Assembly: GCA_003550325.1 (NCBI GenBank)
Contig: QKWP01000619.1
Coordinates: 62,001-126,000 of the forward strand
Direction: 5' to 3'
Source: Gigaspora rosea
Lineage: Eukaryota > Glomeromycota > Glomeromycetes > Diversisporales > Gigasporaceae
DNA length: 64,000 nucleotides
Below are positions 1 to 11,857 of the stretch, one piece after another. A program made the translations under genes and the position numbers. The notes beneath the pieces were generated by a model. That model saw only the letters and a program-made list of their open reading frames with translations, was not told the DNA's origin and did not search any database. Numbering within the stretch: position 1 is the stretch's first letter; each line of letters starts with the position of its first letter.

Positions 1-411
1 GAAATATAAATTTTGTTTAAGTTATTTTATACAAAATTTTTATATGTAACTAGGAACTTCTTCCTACAAGCCAAGTATTCAAATATTTATACTTTTGTCT
101 GCGCATTTCGCGATTTTTTTTTTATTTTTTGAAATTCGTTTTAATAGTAAATCCCTCAATATGCTCCAATTTCAAATAAAGAAAATTTCAATTGATTTTT
201 GCTAATTTTGCTATAAATCAATTGAATTACTCAAAATAATTTTGGTTTTGTAATTTTCAATTTTGTTAAAGTATTCAAAATTATTTTAGTTGAATATTTA
301 AAATTATAATCACAAAAAAAAAAGTAAACTACTTTATTAAACACTAGAACAAATCTCAAAATTTCAAAATTTTGCCACTTAAAATAAAAATACCAATTAT
401 CAAAATACCAC
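1..411. other. AT-rich spacer with partial direct repeat
   Basis: No gene is seen. The stretch from about 340 to 411 (cactagaacaaatctc, then aaaataaaaataccaatt) recurs in diverged form at about 1003-1065, on the other side of the MITE at 420-997. The MITE therefore appears to have inserted into a tandemly repeated AT-rich sequence. Confidence 0.6.
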
Positions 412-419
412 GCTACACT

Positions 420-997
420 AGGACCCTGAACAATTTATGTAATGTCATATTTGAAAAATTGCTAACGAAGGGCTGTTTTTTAAAAAAGGTTATATTTGAA
501 AAGTAGGTATTGGGTAAAAAGGTTATATTTGAAAATGGGTAATGGGCAAAAAGGTATATTTGCAAGAATGCTAATGGGAAAGTTTTTTTAAATGTTATAT
601 ATGAAAAGTGGTAATCGAAATAGTAAAGAAAGGTCCAGGTTTTTTTAGAGAGCTGCGGTTAAATTTTTTTTTAGGGAGCATAAGGTCCAGAATTTTTTTT
701 TGTTGGTTTTTTTTTTTTTTAGAAAGCGTTGAATCCGGTTTTTTTTTTTAGAGAGCGTTGCTTCTGGTTTTTTTTTTGTTTTTTTAGAGAGCGTCGGTTC
801 TGTTTTTTTTTTTTTAGAGAGCATTAGTTCGAAAACAATTATTTTTTGAAAGCTTAGATTTCAAAATTTGGTAAGCAAGACCAAACTTGCTGGCTAATGT
901 TTGAAATGTAGCTAATATATACCAAAGTAGAACGCTAACCAAAAAAATTTTTACTATGATCCTCAAATATAACATTACATAGATTGTTCGGGGTCCT
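420..997. mobile_element. MITE, 578 bp, 35-nt TIRs, 8-bp target duplication
   Basis: The ends at 420-454 and 963-997 are inverted repeats of 35 nt with three mismatches, beginning AGGACCC and containing GAACAAT and TATGTAATG. They are flanked by the direct repeat gctacact at 412-419 and 998-1005. An 8-bp duplication suggests a hAT-type transposase (family knowledge); Mutator would give 9 bp. There is no coding capacity, so it is non-autonomous. The interior has two groups of degenerate tandem repeats: about three units around aaaaggttatatttgaaaa (480-600), and five units of a poly-T tract followed by agagagc (640-830). Confidence 0.85.
640..835. repeat. Tandem poly-T/agagagc repeat
   Basis: Five imperfect units, each a run of 8-15 T followed by ag(a/g)(a/g)agc and a short G-rich linker, lie inside the MITE at 420-997. 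Unit length varies from about 35 to 50 bp. No coding potential is seen. Confidence 0.7.
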
Positions 998-1211
998 GCT
1001 ACACTAGAACTAATCTCTAAATTTCATGTTAAAATAAAAATACCAATTTACACTAGAATTATTAGCAAAATTATAATATAACTTGTGACTTATTCTATCT
1101 AGCAACTACAATTGTAAGTCAATTAAATCATTAATAATAAAAAAATTGCAGAATTAATTTGTTTAGTTTCATCGCAATTATTATATATAGCCTGACATTT
1201 ATATTTCTAGA

Positions 1212-1901
1212 ATGACAAAAATAATTATGTCTAATAACTATAACTTGTCAGAAATCAAAACTGTAAGATTTAGTGAAGTCAAATATGCGTCTTTAAGTAA
1301 CATTAAATCCTATTTTAAAAATTTTGATCAAAACAATATTTCTGAAGCATTTGATGCAACTAGAAACAAACAGAAAAAAGTTATTACTGCCAAAGAGTGG
1401 CCTGCCTTTACTAAAAAGTTTTATAATTTACAAGTAGAATCACAATCAGGCTTTAAAAGTTTGATTAAATATTTGGAGGAAGAAAAAGAAAAGCAAAGAA
1501 AAAATAATGAACCAATAGGTGAAAGCTGGGATTGCTTCAAGTTAAAATCTGCAATTAATGACTAAAATAAAGAAAATTACATATCAGCTTATCAAACATT
1601 TAGATGTTTTACAACTATAGATCATGAAAACTCTACCAGTAAAGAGACAATTCAAGTATATAGTATTGCAATGTATTATATTGCACTTTGCAATTTATAT
1701 GGTAATGGCACAGTAAAAAATGAGCATTATGCTTTTACTGTCGCCAAATTTCTTGAAGAACATAACAAATCTAGTGATGCATTAAAGGTTTACAAATTAT
1801 TATATTCTGAAGCTAATGATGCAAAAATTAAAAAAAAAGCTTTACATAAAATTGGCACGTTAAAATTAAAAATAAATTCCAATCTAATCAGTAAACCTTA
1901 G
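1212..1901 (+). pseudogene. Sel1-repeat-like protein, one in-frame stop
   Basis: One reading frame runs from the ATG at 1212 to the stop at 1899-1901, interrupted by a single TAA at 1563-1565. The part after the stop stays protein-like and contains a Sel1-type segment (ALCNLYGNG, then EHYAF). Sel1 repeats are short helical repeats that mediate protein interactions and are greatly expanded in Rhizophagus, often next to kinase domains (family knowledge). The first ~117 residues have no recognisable domain. The stop could be a real lesion. Alternatively it lies in a 69-nt in-frame intron from the GTGAAAG donor at 1519 to ATATCAG at 1587; that donor is weak, but the length keeps the frame. Function is not established. 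Confidence 0.5.
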
Positions 1902-3963
1902 TAGTCAGATTTACTTAAAATTTTCTTTTTGCATTCTTTATACAACGAATTAGTTATTAAATATTAAAGAATTGCTGTAATATCTAAGCATTTGGTATAA
2001 TCTTTGTTTAATTTAGAAAATTTATGCTAATAAAACAGCGCCAATTTGATTCTTTGTTTAACATAACCCCTCTATTTTTTAAAAATAAATATTAGTTTAA
2101 CCAATCAAATTGCAGTAAATTGACTTTGAAAATTTTACATTAGTTCTATAAAAAAAATGGTCTGTGGTGTGGTACAGGTTGGTGTCTTGAATCCTCGGAA
2201 TGGCACGGTCGGAGTGGTACTTACAGAGGTGCTGACGGAATGTCACGGTAAAAAGTGATACAGGAAGTGGTACGTAATGTTACATCATACGTAATTGCAC
2301 CTTCATTTCATGGAATGATATGTGTCGAATATGGTAAATGTTGGCTTATTTCACGAAGAGCGAAAGATCAATATACAATTTTTTTAAAAAAATTGAGATA
2401 TCTCATAATTTCAATAATCACGTTAATTAATTAGCATCAAACACTTTTGGTTAATTTGGTTTGTTATGAAGTTTGTATCCAGATGTTAAAAACAAAAAAA
2501 TAAAATTGCCTTCCAATTGGGCTGGCACACCCATGAAGATGATTTTTTTCTCGATTTACAGATATTCAATTGAATATAGAAAAATCGTACCTAAAGATCT
2601 GTCCTAAAAAAATAATCATTTTCACTCATTAAATTTATTCATTCTTTATAATTATCAAAAGGAATTTTTATGCTTTTTTCTTAATTATGCGATGAGAAAA
2701 TTATGTGCAAAATGAAAAAAATTTCATTTCTTTTCTAGCACCTAAGTTATGTATTATGTATAGTATGTCACGTAATACAGAACTTGTTTATTTGTAACTG
2801 TATTTATAGCTTTTATTAATCTAATAGAGTATTATGTATTGGACTGACGTAAATAGACTAGTATCCATCATTGGTGAATTAAACATAAACATATTTGCAT
2901 TTTTTATGTGCCAAAAATTTTCACAATTAGTATTAACTGTTTTTAAATTCGAAGAATTAATATTATGAATAAGTTATTGTGCAACAATACTTTCTATGAA
3001 AGAATGCGCAGATTATCACTTTCAATTGTGCAACAATACTTTAAAATAATACTGTATTGTATAAAAATAAGGATGCTATGTTTGTATTATCTTCAAGATC
3101 CATTGGTTTAGTAAAATTGCTTAATTCATTCTTAAATTTGAAGAAAATATTGTGAGTAGATTATTTATTACAAATAATTTCTTTGATTAATTGTGATCTG
3201 AAATCAAAAAAAAACAAAAAATAATACATTATTTACGTTGAACTATTAAATTTACTTATTCAAGTTTTCAATTAATTGTTTATAATATGATTTTGAAAAT
3301 ATTTTATCATTTGAAACTACAGTAAACTTGTTTTTTCAAGGAGTTAATTCATGTAAATTAAAATATGAAAATTCTCGACAAAATTAAACAATAATATATA
3401 TATAATTCTAACAAAATTAGTCTATTCTGGGCCAAATTTTGATAAATTAAGTATAATTCTGGGAAAAATTAAATATAAACCTAAAACCTATCATATTGAT
3501 TAAAAATGTTCTTTACTATATTCTTCTAATCTAACCCTAAGAGGAGTGACAAAAATTAGGTAATTTTTTAGGGGGGGAGAGGGGGAAAAAAAAGTGAAAT
3601 TATATATAAGGAACCTGACTATTTATATATTAAAGGAGAGGGGGTAGGCCTCTGATAAAAAATAATTAGGTGATTAATAACACAGCTCTAACCATAACAC
3701 GGTTTTTTTAGCTTTAATTTTACACGTTAGTTTTTACTTAGAAAAAAACCATATTTGTTTTGACTATTACACAGAATAAGTAAATTTTTCATATAACAAT
3801 CACGAAGTTCTATTATAAAATTATTAATATGCTAAAATATTAAATTAATAAAAAACCTCTATTTTTTTAAAATATAAACTCCGTTGAGCAATTGTACAAA
3901 ATTTTTTTATAAAATAATAAATTCCTATATTTATACATAATCTTTTATAATTTTTGTGTTTAA
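1902..3963. other. Spacer, no gene seen
   Basis: AT-rich, with no frame I can support. It holds a G-rich patch with repeated ggtac/ggaatg words at about 2160-2300, a purine run (gggggggagaggggg) near 3573, and one telomere-like ctaaccctaa near 3530. Nothing here is clearly regulatory. Confidence 0.6.
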
Positions 3964-4620
3964 TTAAAACCATTCAACTAAATTATTATTGTATAAATTT
4001 TTTAAAGTAATTTCTTTGGATAGTTTGAATAGTTCTAAAGATAAATGATTAATGACATTATAATTAGAATAAAATATGTAATAAATTCTGGAATTAGAAT
4101 TCTTATTTACAATATCTTGAAAATACATAGTTAAATCACTAAATGTAGGTGACGTAATCTTTTCAAACTCTTTTTGAGCTGTTTTAAAATCATAGGAATT
4201 ATCTTCTCTTTTTTTTAAATTGTATAATAAATTAAATAGTGAATTAGAATTGTGTTGTTTCTGATAATTGAAATATAATTTAGTTGCTCCGATATCATTG
4301 AGTACTAATGAATATAAATTTGATAAAGATTCATATAACTTTTTATAATGTGATTTGGATCCAATTTCATAAATAAGAGTACATTCACTTATATCGTATA
4401 CTAATTCTTTCTTGTAAAATGCTAAGTCAAATTTTCTTAACTTATGTTTTTTAATATCTTGAAGTAATAATTGATAATTTGTTAATAATTTATAATATAA
4501 ATCTTTATAATATGATATATATTCAATTTTGTGAGTATTATTATCAATATTTTTAGAACATTGATGTATTTCAGTTATTAATTTTATTTTATTTGAAACG
4601 ATATACATATATGGATCCAT
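3964..4620 (-). CDS. Orphan protein, 218 aa, intact single exon
   Basis: An uninterrupted ATG-to-stop frame of 218 codons, long for DNA this AT-rich, with no intron needed. The protein is rich in Tyr, Asn, Lys and Leu and looks mainly helical and soluble: there is no signal peptide or convincing membrane segment. Repeated YKKLYESL and YYKLLTNY-like stretches hint at helical repeats but match no family I know. Both neighbours are long empty spacers, so context gives no functional clue. I expect a lineage-specific gene of Glomeromycotina. Confidence is for it being a real gene, not for any function. Confidence 0.6.
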   Translation of the reverse strand: MDPYMYIVSNKIKLITEIHQCSKNIDNNTHKIEYISYYKDLYYKLLTNYQLLLQDIKKHKLRKFDLAFYKKELVYDISECTLIYEIGSKSHYKKLYESLSNLYSLVLNDIGATKLYFNYQKQHNSNSLFNLLYNLKKREDNSYDFKTAQKEFEKITSPTFSDLTMYFQDIVNKNSNSRIYYIFYSNYNVINHLSLELFKLSKEITLKNLYNNNLVEWF

Positions 4621-6360
4621 TTTTTGTGAGTTAATATTTAAAATCTCGCTATTTATAAAAAGTTTTAAGCATTATTTATTAGTTTATTAATTAGAAATTA
4701 TATCCATGTTAAATATACTTTTTCAATGTTAATTAAACACATCCACATTAGAAATAGCAAAATTGAAAATTCAAACCATTTAATTAATCAATCAAAACTT
4801 TTTCAAAAATTGTATGTATTATTATTTTATTTTCTAATTTAATTTCAAATACTGTATCAGCTTTATCCAATTGATCTTGAACTGCAATAATAATAATAGA
4901 AGTAAGTTTATGTAATTTGGCAATTTAAAATTTAAGTACTATTTAGACAACTTATTAACAAAAACATTAAAAGTGATTCATGTCGAATTTTTTGACAAGT
5001 GTTTTAATTAAAAAATTTGACAAATTGCTTCTTCCTCATTAATATTAGTGATGTATTGACATTAGTTCTATTTAACTTTAATATCATTTAATACTGTAGT
5101 AAATGTGATGGTCTAATTAAGGGTGATTCGCTGAGTCGGTATTTCCCGATCCAGGTCAGAACTCTACAAAAAAGAGATTGTAGTGATATGTAGTAATAGT
5201 CTTAATGGAATTATCTGGTATGAATGGGAAGAAGAGTTTTTGAATGCTGGCATTTATATACAATATTAATGTTTAAATTGTTTTTTTATAGAATGGATAT
5301 AACTATAAATACTAAATAATCTTACTTAGCATCCTCTTATGCAAAATTAAATTTTAATATACCAACAAAATTATTAACTTTTTAATTTATTTTTCTTGCT
5401 TTAAGTTTTATAATTTCATAATAAAAATAGGAAAACATCAAAATATCTTCATGATCTCACCTCTGCCTATATTAAGGCTGAGATTAGGTCATATGAATTA
5501 AAGTATGTATGTTTTTCATTTTCTAATGTAATAAAAAATCAATTTATAAAACAAGAAAAACAAAACACCACCCAGATTGAAATTTGCAAACTAAGTTTAC
5601 AACAAAGCACCAGACAATTTTCGATTCAGAAGAATTTTCATTTATTTTGAAATTTGAATTTCAATAAAAAAAGATTGAATGGAGTTTTAATAGTGAAGCC
5701 CATAACACTTGACTTCTCTATTAAATACTTCTTTGTTTTTTTGCTTACGTATTAAACTACACTCGACAAACCATATCGAATCATCTACTGAAAAGCTAAT
5801 TATCAATTGAGATGTTACAAAAAATGTTTTTTCACTTGAAAGATGTATAACCTATCGGGTCTAATCCCAGTTTTACTTTTGAATTTTTTTAAGAAAGAAG
5901 TTTTCTGTTATTATTTGAAATTTAAATAGTTATTTTTTTTTATATACAGCACTTAAAACTAGAATTCTGCTTGTAACTTTAAAAGAAATGCATTACCTTA
6001 TATAGGCGAAAAAAAAATAAAGAAGAAAAACGCCTAAAAGAATTAGTAGATGTAGTTGAAAAACTCAAAAAAAAAAACTAAGTTCGGTAGTAAGACAGTG
6101 TTCATTCATATTGGGAAAAAACAAGCTATGATAAGAGAAATATCACAACTTAAAAACAAATGTTGGTAAGCTTATAATAAATAAAATTTCTACATTTGTT
6201 TTGGGTTATTATCAATATCAAAAACTACAAGCAATTATAAAAATGGGAGAGTAATACAATTAAAATTATGCACACATTAAATTGACAATTTAATATTAAA
6301 ACTAATTTAAAAATAGTGCAAATATGTTCATTGTTATTGTCACTTTCTGCGCAAAATAGA
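4621..6360. other. Spacer, no gene seen
   Basis: AT-rich spacer with no supported frame. A short less AT-rich patch at 5110-5240 is broken by stops in all frames I checked. Nothing regulatory can be named. Confidence 0.55.
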
Positions 6361-6699
6361 TTAGACATGTTTACTACAGTAACAACTTATACATCTTCCA
6401 TTAAACAATAATGATAACTTGCAATGAGTACGATAATAATGAACATAATGATCCTCTGAAAGCTCTGCACATGTAGTGCAGTAATGACCCGCTAAATTCC
6501 ATTTCCCTTCAATAATACAATTACTACTACTGTTACAATTAATATAATGACAGGTTATCCACTTATGTCCCTTCTCATTACAATAATAACATTTTATACT
6601 TCTTTGGAGTGCTAAAAAGAGACCCAATAGTTTTTAGCAATGTGTGTTTGGAACAGAATACATAACAATTCACTTACTTTTATTATATTTGGGCTTCAT
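6361..6699 (-). CDS. Small Cys/His-rich zinc-knuckle protein, two exons
   Basis: A two-exon model fits well. Exon 1 runs 6699-6678 (ATG, 22 nt) and ends at a near-consensus donor GTAAGTG; the intron is 6677-6612 and ends TTTTTAG; exon 2 runs 6611-6361. Splicing joins the frames and gives 90 aa. The long exon alone has no ATG, which is why the intron matters. The protein has a CCHC knuckle (CYYCNEKGHKWITC, spacing CX2CX4HX4C) at about residues 15-28. Many further Cys/His pairs follow (CHYINC, HYCTTC, HYVHYYRTHC, CISCYC), suggesting two or three zinc sites. Such knuckles usually bind RNA or single-stranded DNA (family knowledge). It could be a domesticated gag-type knuckle or a lineage-specific zinc protein. 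Confidence 0.6.
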
Positions 6700-7604
6700 T
6701 TTGCAAAAAATATTGTAAGAGTGAGTTTCTCAGCTTTGTGACACAAACCAATATTTTAAAAAAATTTTGTCATAGATCTTTTTTTGTTTTTTTTAATAAA
6801 TTTGCTTAGTACATAGGGTTACAAATCTAAGTTAAAAAAAATCAAATAATGATAGAAAATTAATAGTTGCAATTAATCGATTAGAACTTAACAATTAATT
6901 GATTAGTTATAATTTACAATTCAATCAGAACAAATAAAAGAATGTTTAGAGTACTGAATTTGAATAAAAAAAATCATTTAATTATACTATACAAAAATAC
7001 TTTTCAATAAGAAGCAAAAAAGTATTGAATCTCCTTTCACGTGCTATGAAACTAATATTCATTTATATAGTATTCAATGAAATTCACAGATTAATTTTAA
7101 CTGCCTTATCAAATACCAAATTACTCATGGAATAACGCAAGTAAAGTTACTGGTACAAATAATTTGTAAGACCACAATGATAATGTACTAGTATAATACT
7201 AAATTTTCACGAATAACGCGGATAGTGAATTTTGCCTAAATTAAGCTTATTTCGGGCAGCTATTCGAAATAACGTCCATAAGCATTATCTTCAAGTTCCT
7301 TATTTTTATACAATACAGTACTGGTTTAACATAAATTGTGGATGCACTCCTAATTTTATAAATTTCTGGTTTTTTTTATTCATAGCCCTCAATGAGTTAT
7401 TTCTGTATGCAAAACCATTGTTAAAGAAAATAAGAAAATATTTTATTTAAATCTTTAAATATAGGTAATAAAAAAAAATAAAATAAAATTAAATTGACAT
7501 GTGATTAGTAAGTTTCTGTATTAAATTAAAATAATTTAGAGTCAAATAACCTGAACCTATAGATCAAACTTATAACAAAACTCCTAAAAAGTCGCTTTTA
7601 GTAG
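6700..7604. other. Spacer with a short palindromic repeat
   Basis: No gene is supported. Around 7227-7260 there is a palindrome-like TTTTGCCTAAATTAAGC / CTTATTTCGGGCA sequence, similar in style to repeats near 3425 and 54840. An open frame across it starts at TTG and reads mainly through this repeat, so I do not call it a gene. Confidence 0.5.
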
Positions 7605-8790
7605 TCAAAACCAGGAATATTTTTCAATCAATATCCAATCCACATTATCGTCATTATCCGCATACCACGATAAATATGGCAATGACTCAGTCCTCTCAGA
7701 AACTTCAACTTCAAAGACATTTAAATCTTCAGAGATATTAAATAATCTCAAATATGGATTCTATAAAATAATTTGTTTAAACTGAAATTTACAAGCTTCT
7801 TGCATGGCTTGTTGGATTAATAAGTGTGTTGTATATGGTGACCACTATGATGAATAATTGATTATCCCTAAAATTATGATTCCACATGATAAATCTTTTA
7901 ACCAATTCTTCATTCTCTTTGATAGATTATTTTTTTTATTCGAAATCATTGCGCCAAATTGTCTTTGATTATTGGTATCCGCATAAAATTTTAAAAAAGT
8001 TTTGTTTTTTGAAACAACCAGTCAAATGCAAATTTAGTGGGTAATATAACCATACTTTTCTTGTTCAGTTTTTTTAAATTTTTTTTAATAAATTTACAAT
8101 CTTTATTAATAGTAGTTTCTATGTTAGATTGATTAATTGCAACGATCAATTCAGAATGTTTTAAAGATGTAGAGAATCTTTTATCGACTTTAAACCTGAT
8201 CTCTTTATGAGGAAAAATTCTCCAACCTAATCTAGAATAAAAATCAGATCCAATTTCAGAGTACAAGTATGAAAATTTGGTTTTGCATTCGAATTTCAAC
8301 TTATCATTCAGCAACTCCATCAACCTTGTAGCATAACCTTGTGTTGATACTGAGAAGGAGTGAATAAAGAAGTGATGTAATAACCAATTACTTCTCGAAT
8401 TTGTCTGGATGGTATTGTTATCAATGCTTTAAGATTGTATGTTTCACATTATGAAAAGATTGTCTGTTCAGTATCATTTGATAAATTACATAATTTTGAA
8501 ACTAGAATCCAGACTTTAAAATTTTCTAATGTAAATTCATTATTGGCAAGTATCTCTTCACGTTCTATGTATTCATCTATAGTTAACATTGGATAACCCC
8601 AACTCATATATGAATTGCGATTAGTACTAAATGGATTAGAAAAGATTTTAAATAATGATAACATAAATTATAATAGAGTTATAACACCAATAATTGTCAT
8701 TTACATTCTAGCTTGTTCCGGAGTCGCTTCTACTAGTACCAAATCTTTATGTTCAAATTCAGAAGGTATTGATTTAGATAAACAATTTCC
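7605..8790 (-). pseudogene. LYC1-type N-acetyltransferase pseudogene
   Basis: Pieces of one protein run in order on the minus strand. An N-terminal segment with DLVLVEATPEQA ends at about 8705. Then comes an intron (8704-8627, GTAAATG..TTTAG) and exon 2 with SWGYPMLTIDEYIERE. Next are CETY, the acetyl-CoA-loop-like GYATRLMELL, and SYLYSEIGSDFYSRLGWRIFP. The C-terminus has ESLPYLSWY and ends KYSWF. This order and the LYS(D/E)IG..FY.RLGW..FP signature are those of the fungal LYC1 / yeast YGR111W family of GNAT-like lysine acetyltransferases (~400 aa). Lesions: TAA at 8449-8451, a frameshift near 8336-8350, a frameshift in the T-run near 7994-8006, and stops at 7844-7846 and 7761-7763. No initiator ATG is visible. 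The family assignment is from memory of its motifs. Confidence 0.75.
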
Positions 8791-8799
8791 TAAATCGCA

Positions 8800-9205
8800 T
8801 AAAAATGATGTGGATTGCCTGATTAAGCGGACAATGAATATCTTAAACCCTGACAAGTGTTCCACATCATTTTCTCATTGTGTAGGATACACACAAAATT
8901 AATTATATGAAACATAAGCCAATTAACTGTTACAATTAAATATTCAATACAATTTAATAATGCAATCGTAACTTTAAACCAGTCCAAATCAGATTATTTA
9001 ATTTAATGGCGCAATTAAGGATTTTTTTTTAATATTAGATATTGTATTATTGAAATTTAATTTATTTAAATTAAAAATTATGGATTGATTAAGAATAAAA
9101 TAAAAAAAATAGAAATAAATTTAAATTATATAGAAAATTGATTAAGACATCCTCATTCTATAAAAACTCAATATTTCATTTCCTAACAAAACAACTTTCT
9201 GAACA
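8800..9205. promoter_or_regulatory. Upstream region of the 130-aa orphan gene
   Basis: AT-rich spacer. A TATA-like ctataaaa at about 9159-9166 lies roughly 45 bp before the ATG at 9206. The last 20 nt are C/A-rich, as is common just before fungal start codons. This is inference only. Confidence 0.35.
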
Positions 9206-9598
9206 ATGTCTTCATTTAAGAGATCAAATGATATCTACGAAGCATATAAAATTTTTAAAATACATAAAAATAATTTACTTATAGCAGAAGATAAATTTTT
9301 TAACCATATCCATAATCTATTTCAGTATGTTGAAGAAAAAGAAAAGTTGGATGAAATCTTTTATCTATTAAAAAATTCTGAAAGTTTCAAAAGAAATATT
9401 TATATTAAATTCTTTATAGTTTATTTAATGGGAACAAAATTATATAATAAAAGAAATGCTAGTAAATTAGAAATAGAAATTGCTATCTATCTTATTACAG
9501 AATCAGCAAATATTGAATATATTTATGCTAAAAATTTTCCTGAATTTTTTTTTAATCCAAACTCTTTTGATTATATAATTAAGTATTGCATTATATAA
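9206..9598 (+). CDS. Orphan protein, 130 aa, intact
   Basis: An intact ATG-to-TAA frame of 130 codons with a plausible TATA-like element about 45 bp upstream. The protein is Lys/Asn/Phe/Ile-rich and predicted helical by eye. It has a charged middle (YVEEKEKLDEIFYLL) and a hydrophobic stretch (IKFFIVYLMGT) that could be a buried helix rather than a membrane span. No known motif is seen. It stands alone between spacers. It may be a lineage-specific gene or an exon of a larger one. No function is proposed. Confidence 0.5.
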   Translation: MSSFKRSNDIYEAYKIFKIHKNNLLIAEDKFFNHIHNLFQYVEEKEKLDEIFYLLKNSESFKRNIYIKFFIVYLMGTKLYNKRNASKLEIEIAIYLITESANIEYIYAKNFPEFFFNPNSFDYIIKYCII

Positions 9599-10701
9599 AA
9601 TTCTAAAAGAAATATGTAAAAGTTATTTTTATTTTGCAAATGTCATACATTTAAGAGCTTTGTTAGATTTATAAAAATAGTTATTTTTTAAACGTTCATA
9701 AAATCTACATTTGCTTGGTTGGGAATTGTTTTTTTTACAACTCTTGTTTATCTTTAAACTCAAAATAAAATGCTTATAAAGTAATTAGGCTCAAAAAAAA
9801 ATAAATGTAAATTACTTTTATAAAAAAACTCAGATTTCATATTAAACGAAAAATTTGCAAATAGCTAGGCCATTTTCAATGCAAAGACGTAGAATTCATC
9901 ATTACAAATTAAATTTTAAATGTCACTCAAAAACCTCATTAATAAGATATTATGTCTTTTTTTTACGGATAAAGATAAATTGGCAAATAGGTACATTAAA
10001 TTTTTAGATAAAAAATTTAATGTTGTAAGGACAATAAATAATCGATTAATCAAAAGAGGTTTAATTCACATGACTAATATGTAGGTAGAGATAGATCATG
10101 TGATTAAGATTTTCTGATTACATATTTTCTAACAAACTAATTGAATAACATGCTAGTTTTTGAATCTTGTTTTTGAATTGTTTATTGTGTTAAATATCTT
10201 TAATAAACAAGAAACTCATGAAACTTTTAGAGACACGATTCAGGATGTGAGTTATTCCTATTTTTTCTTCAATCTTCTCTAAATTGTTAAAAGTAAAACA
10301 TAAAAAGATTTCACTGACGCGTGGGTATGGTTGGTTTTAATTCTTATTGGTTATTCACAAATTTCTGAACTATTTAATTTGTATAAAACAAAAACCAATT
10401 TAGATTGTATTGTTAGTCACATCACTAAAAATACATGACGAAATTCAAATAATTAAAGATTTGTTAATTACAATGTTGATAATTTACAATTTTTGTCAAT
10501 TCATGTTTATTAATATTTTTCTTTCTATTGATGAATTACATTAACTAAAAATATTTTTTCATATTTTAAGCCTTTTTTTATTAAAAGAGAAAATATTTGT
10601 ATTGCTATAATTAAAGCCAATTTAATAAAACAAAATATGCAAATTAACTAATTGAAAATTCTTTAAGTACTAAATCCTAAAAAATTAATTTATTATTAAA
10701 T
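9599..10701. other. Spacer, no gene seen
   Basis: AT-rich; no frame, repeat or RNA gene that I can support. Confidence 0.5.
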
Positions 10702-11274
10702 ATGTGCCTTTGCAAGAATAAAAGGTTGGCATTTGAATATAACTTAATAATAATGGAAGAAACTTTGAAGTCTCATGAATCAAATAAAATTGAAGGAGAA
10801 AAAGAATTTGTAAATAGAAAGTTTTCTCAAGCACTTAAAAATCTTAAAGAAACTGATTCAAATTATGCAACAAAACCTCTTGAGATATCTTTTAACTGGA
10901 ATCAAATAGCTACTGACATAAAGAATTTTGAAGGGGAGTAGTATCTTGTTGCATTTTGTTCCATCGAAATATTAACGCAAATAATGATTCTTTGTCCATT
11001 GCTAAAAAAAATGCTTATAATGAAGCAGAAAAACATGGAGGGTTGCTTAAGGTAAAGAATAAATATTTATAAATTAAATTTATAATTTATCACTATTTAT
11101 ATTTTCATCATATAATTTTAAAAGTATTGGTCTGGTGAATTCAATCAAAATCGAGAATGTCTTTTAATGTGCATTTGGGCAAGTAGAGATATTGCAGTTG
11201 AAGCAAGTAAAAACCTCTGCATACTATTGCAAAAAACTTGGCTACCGAGTCGAATTATGAATTCTATGCCTTAG
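10702..11274 (+). pseudogene. Hypothetical multi-exon gene or remnant
   Basis: Three protein-like pieces run in order. The first frame is 10702-10938 (79 aa, ending at TAG); the better start may be the ATG at 10753. Next, in another frame, a segment (INANNDSLSIAKKNAYNEAE) runs to 11051. It ends at AAG|GTAAAG. After a 73-bp AT-rich intron ending TTTAAAAG at 11124, a third piece with YWSGEFNQNREC and CIWASRDIAVEASKN runs to TAG at 11272-11274. The intron joins pieces two and three in phase. Pieces one and two need a frameshift or an unseen intron. I recognise no domain. Confidence 0.4.
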
Positions 11275-11857
11275 AGAGGTACATATTGAAGAAAGAAAAG
11301 AATGAGACTAAGATGAAAATAATTCAAATAACATTTATTTAACAAATAAATCTAAAAAATGTCTTATTCTATACAAGTAAAATTTCTTCTTCGATAATTT
11401 ATTCATATCAGAGTCATATTTTCAATTTTCAACAAAGTAATCTTCAAAATTGTTAATAGTTAGTAATACTTGTTTGATTTTTTGGATATATTGTTGTGAC
11501 TCTCTTGCAGCCCAAAAAGCCGATTTAAACAGAAAAAATTAACCTTGTAGAATTTTCAATACTTTTTCCATATCAATCACGAGACTGAGAGCGAGCCAAT
11601 AAAATTGTTTATTAACCAAAAATTGGAGAAATTTTAATCAAAAATGTCAGGAGCAATATTTTCAATGAATATGGCTTATTTTTTATTTTTATTTTTTTTA
11701 ATATTAAATATAGGTTAGATGGGTGTTAACTTGTTGTTTTTTTTGAAATACAAGAAAAATTTCTTTTAAATAAACTTCAATTGTAGAAATTTTGATTGTA
11801 GTCTTTCTGTTTTCTTTCTCGAACTATTAATATTTTTTATTTACATATTACATTTAT
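11275..11857. other. Spacer, no gene seen
   Basis: AT-rich; nothing supportable on either strand. Confidence 0.45.

Noticed and set aside
7232..7450. 72-codon frame
   Set aside because: Starts at TTG and begins in a palindromic repeat; hydrophobic by AT bias.
8615..8902. 95-codon plus-strand frame
   Set aside because: Antisense to the LYC1-like pseudogene, which has far better motif and splice support.
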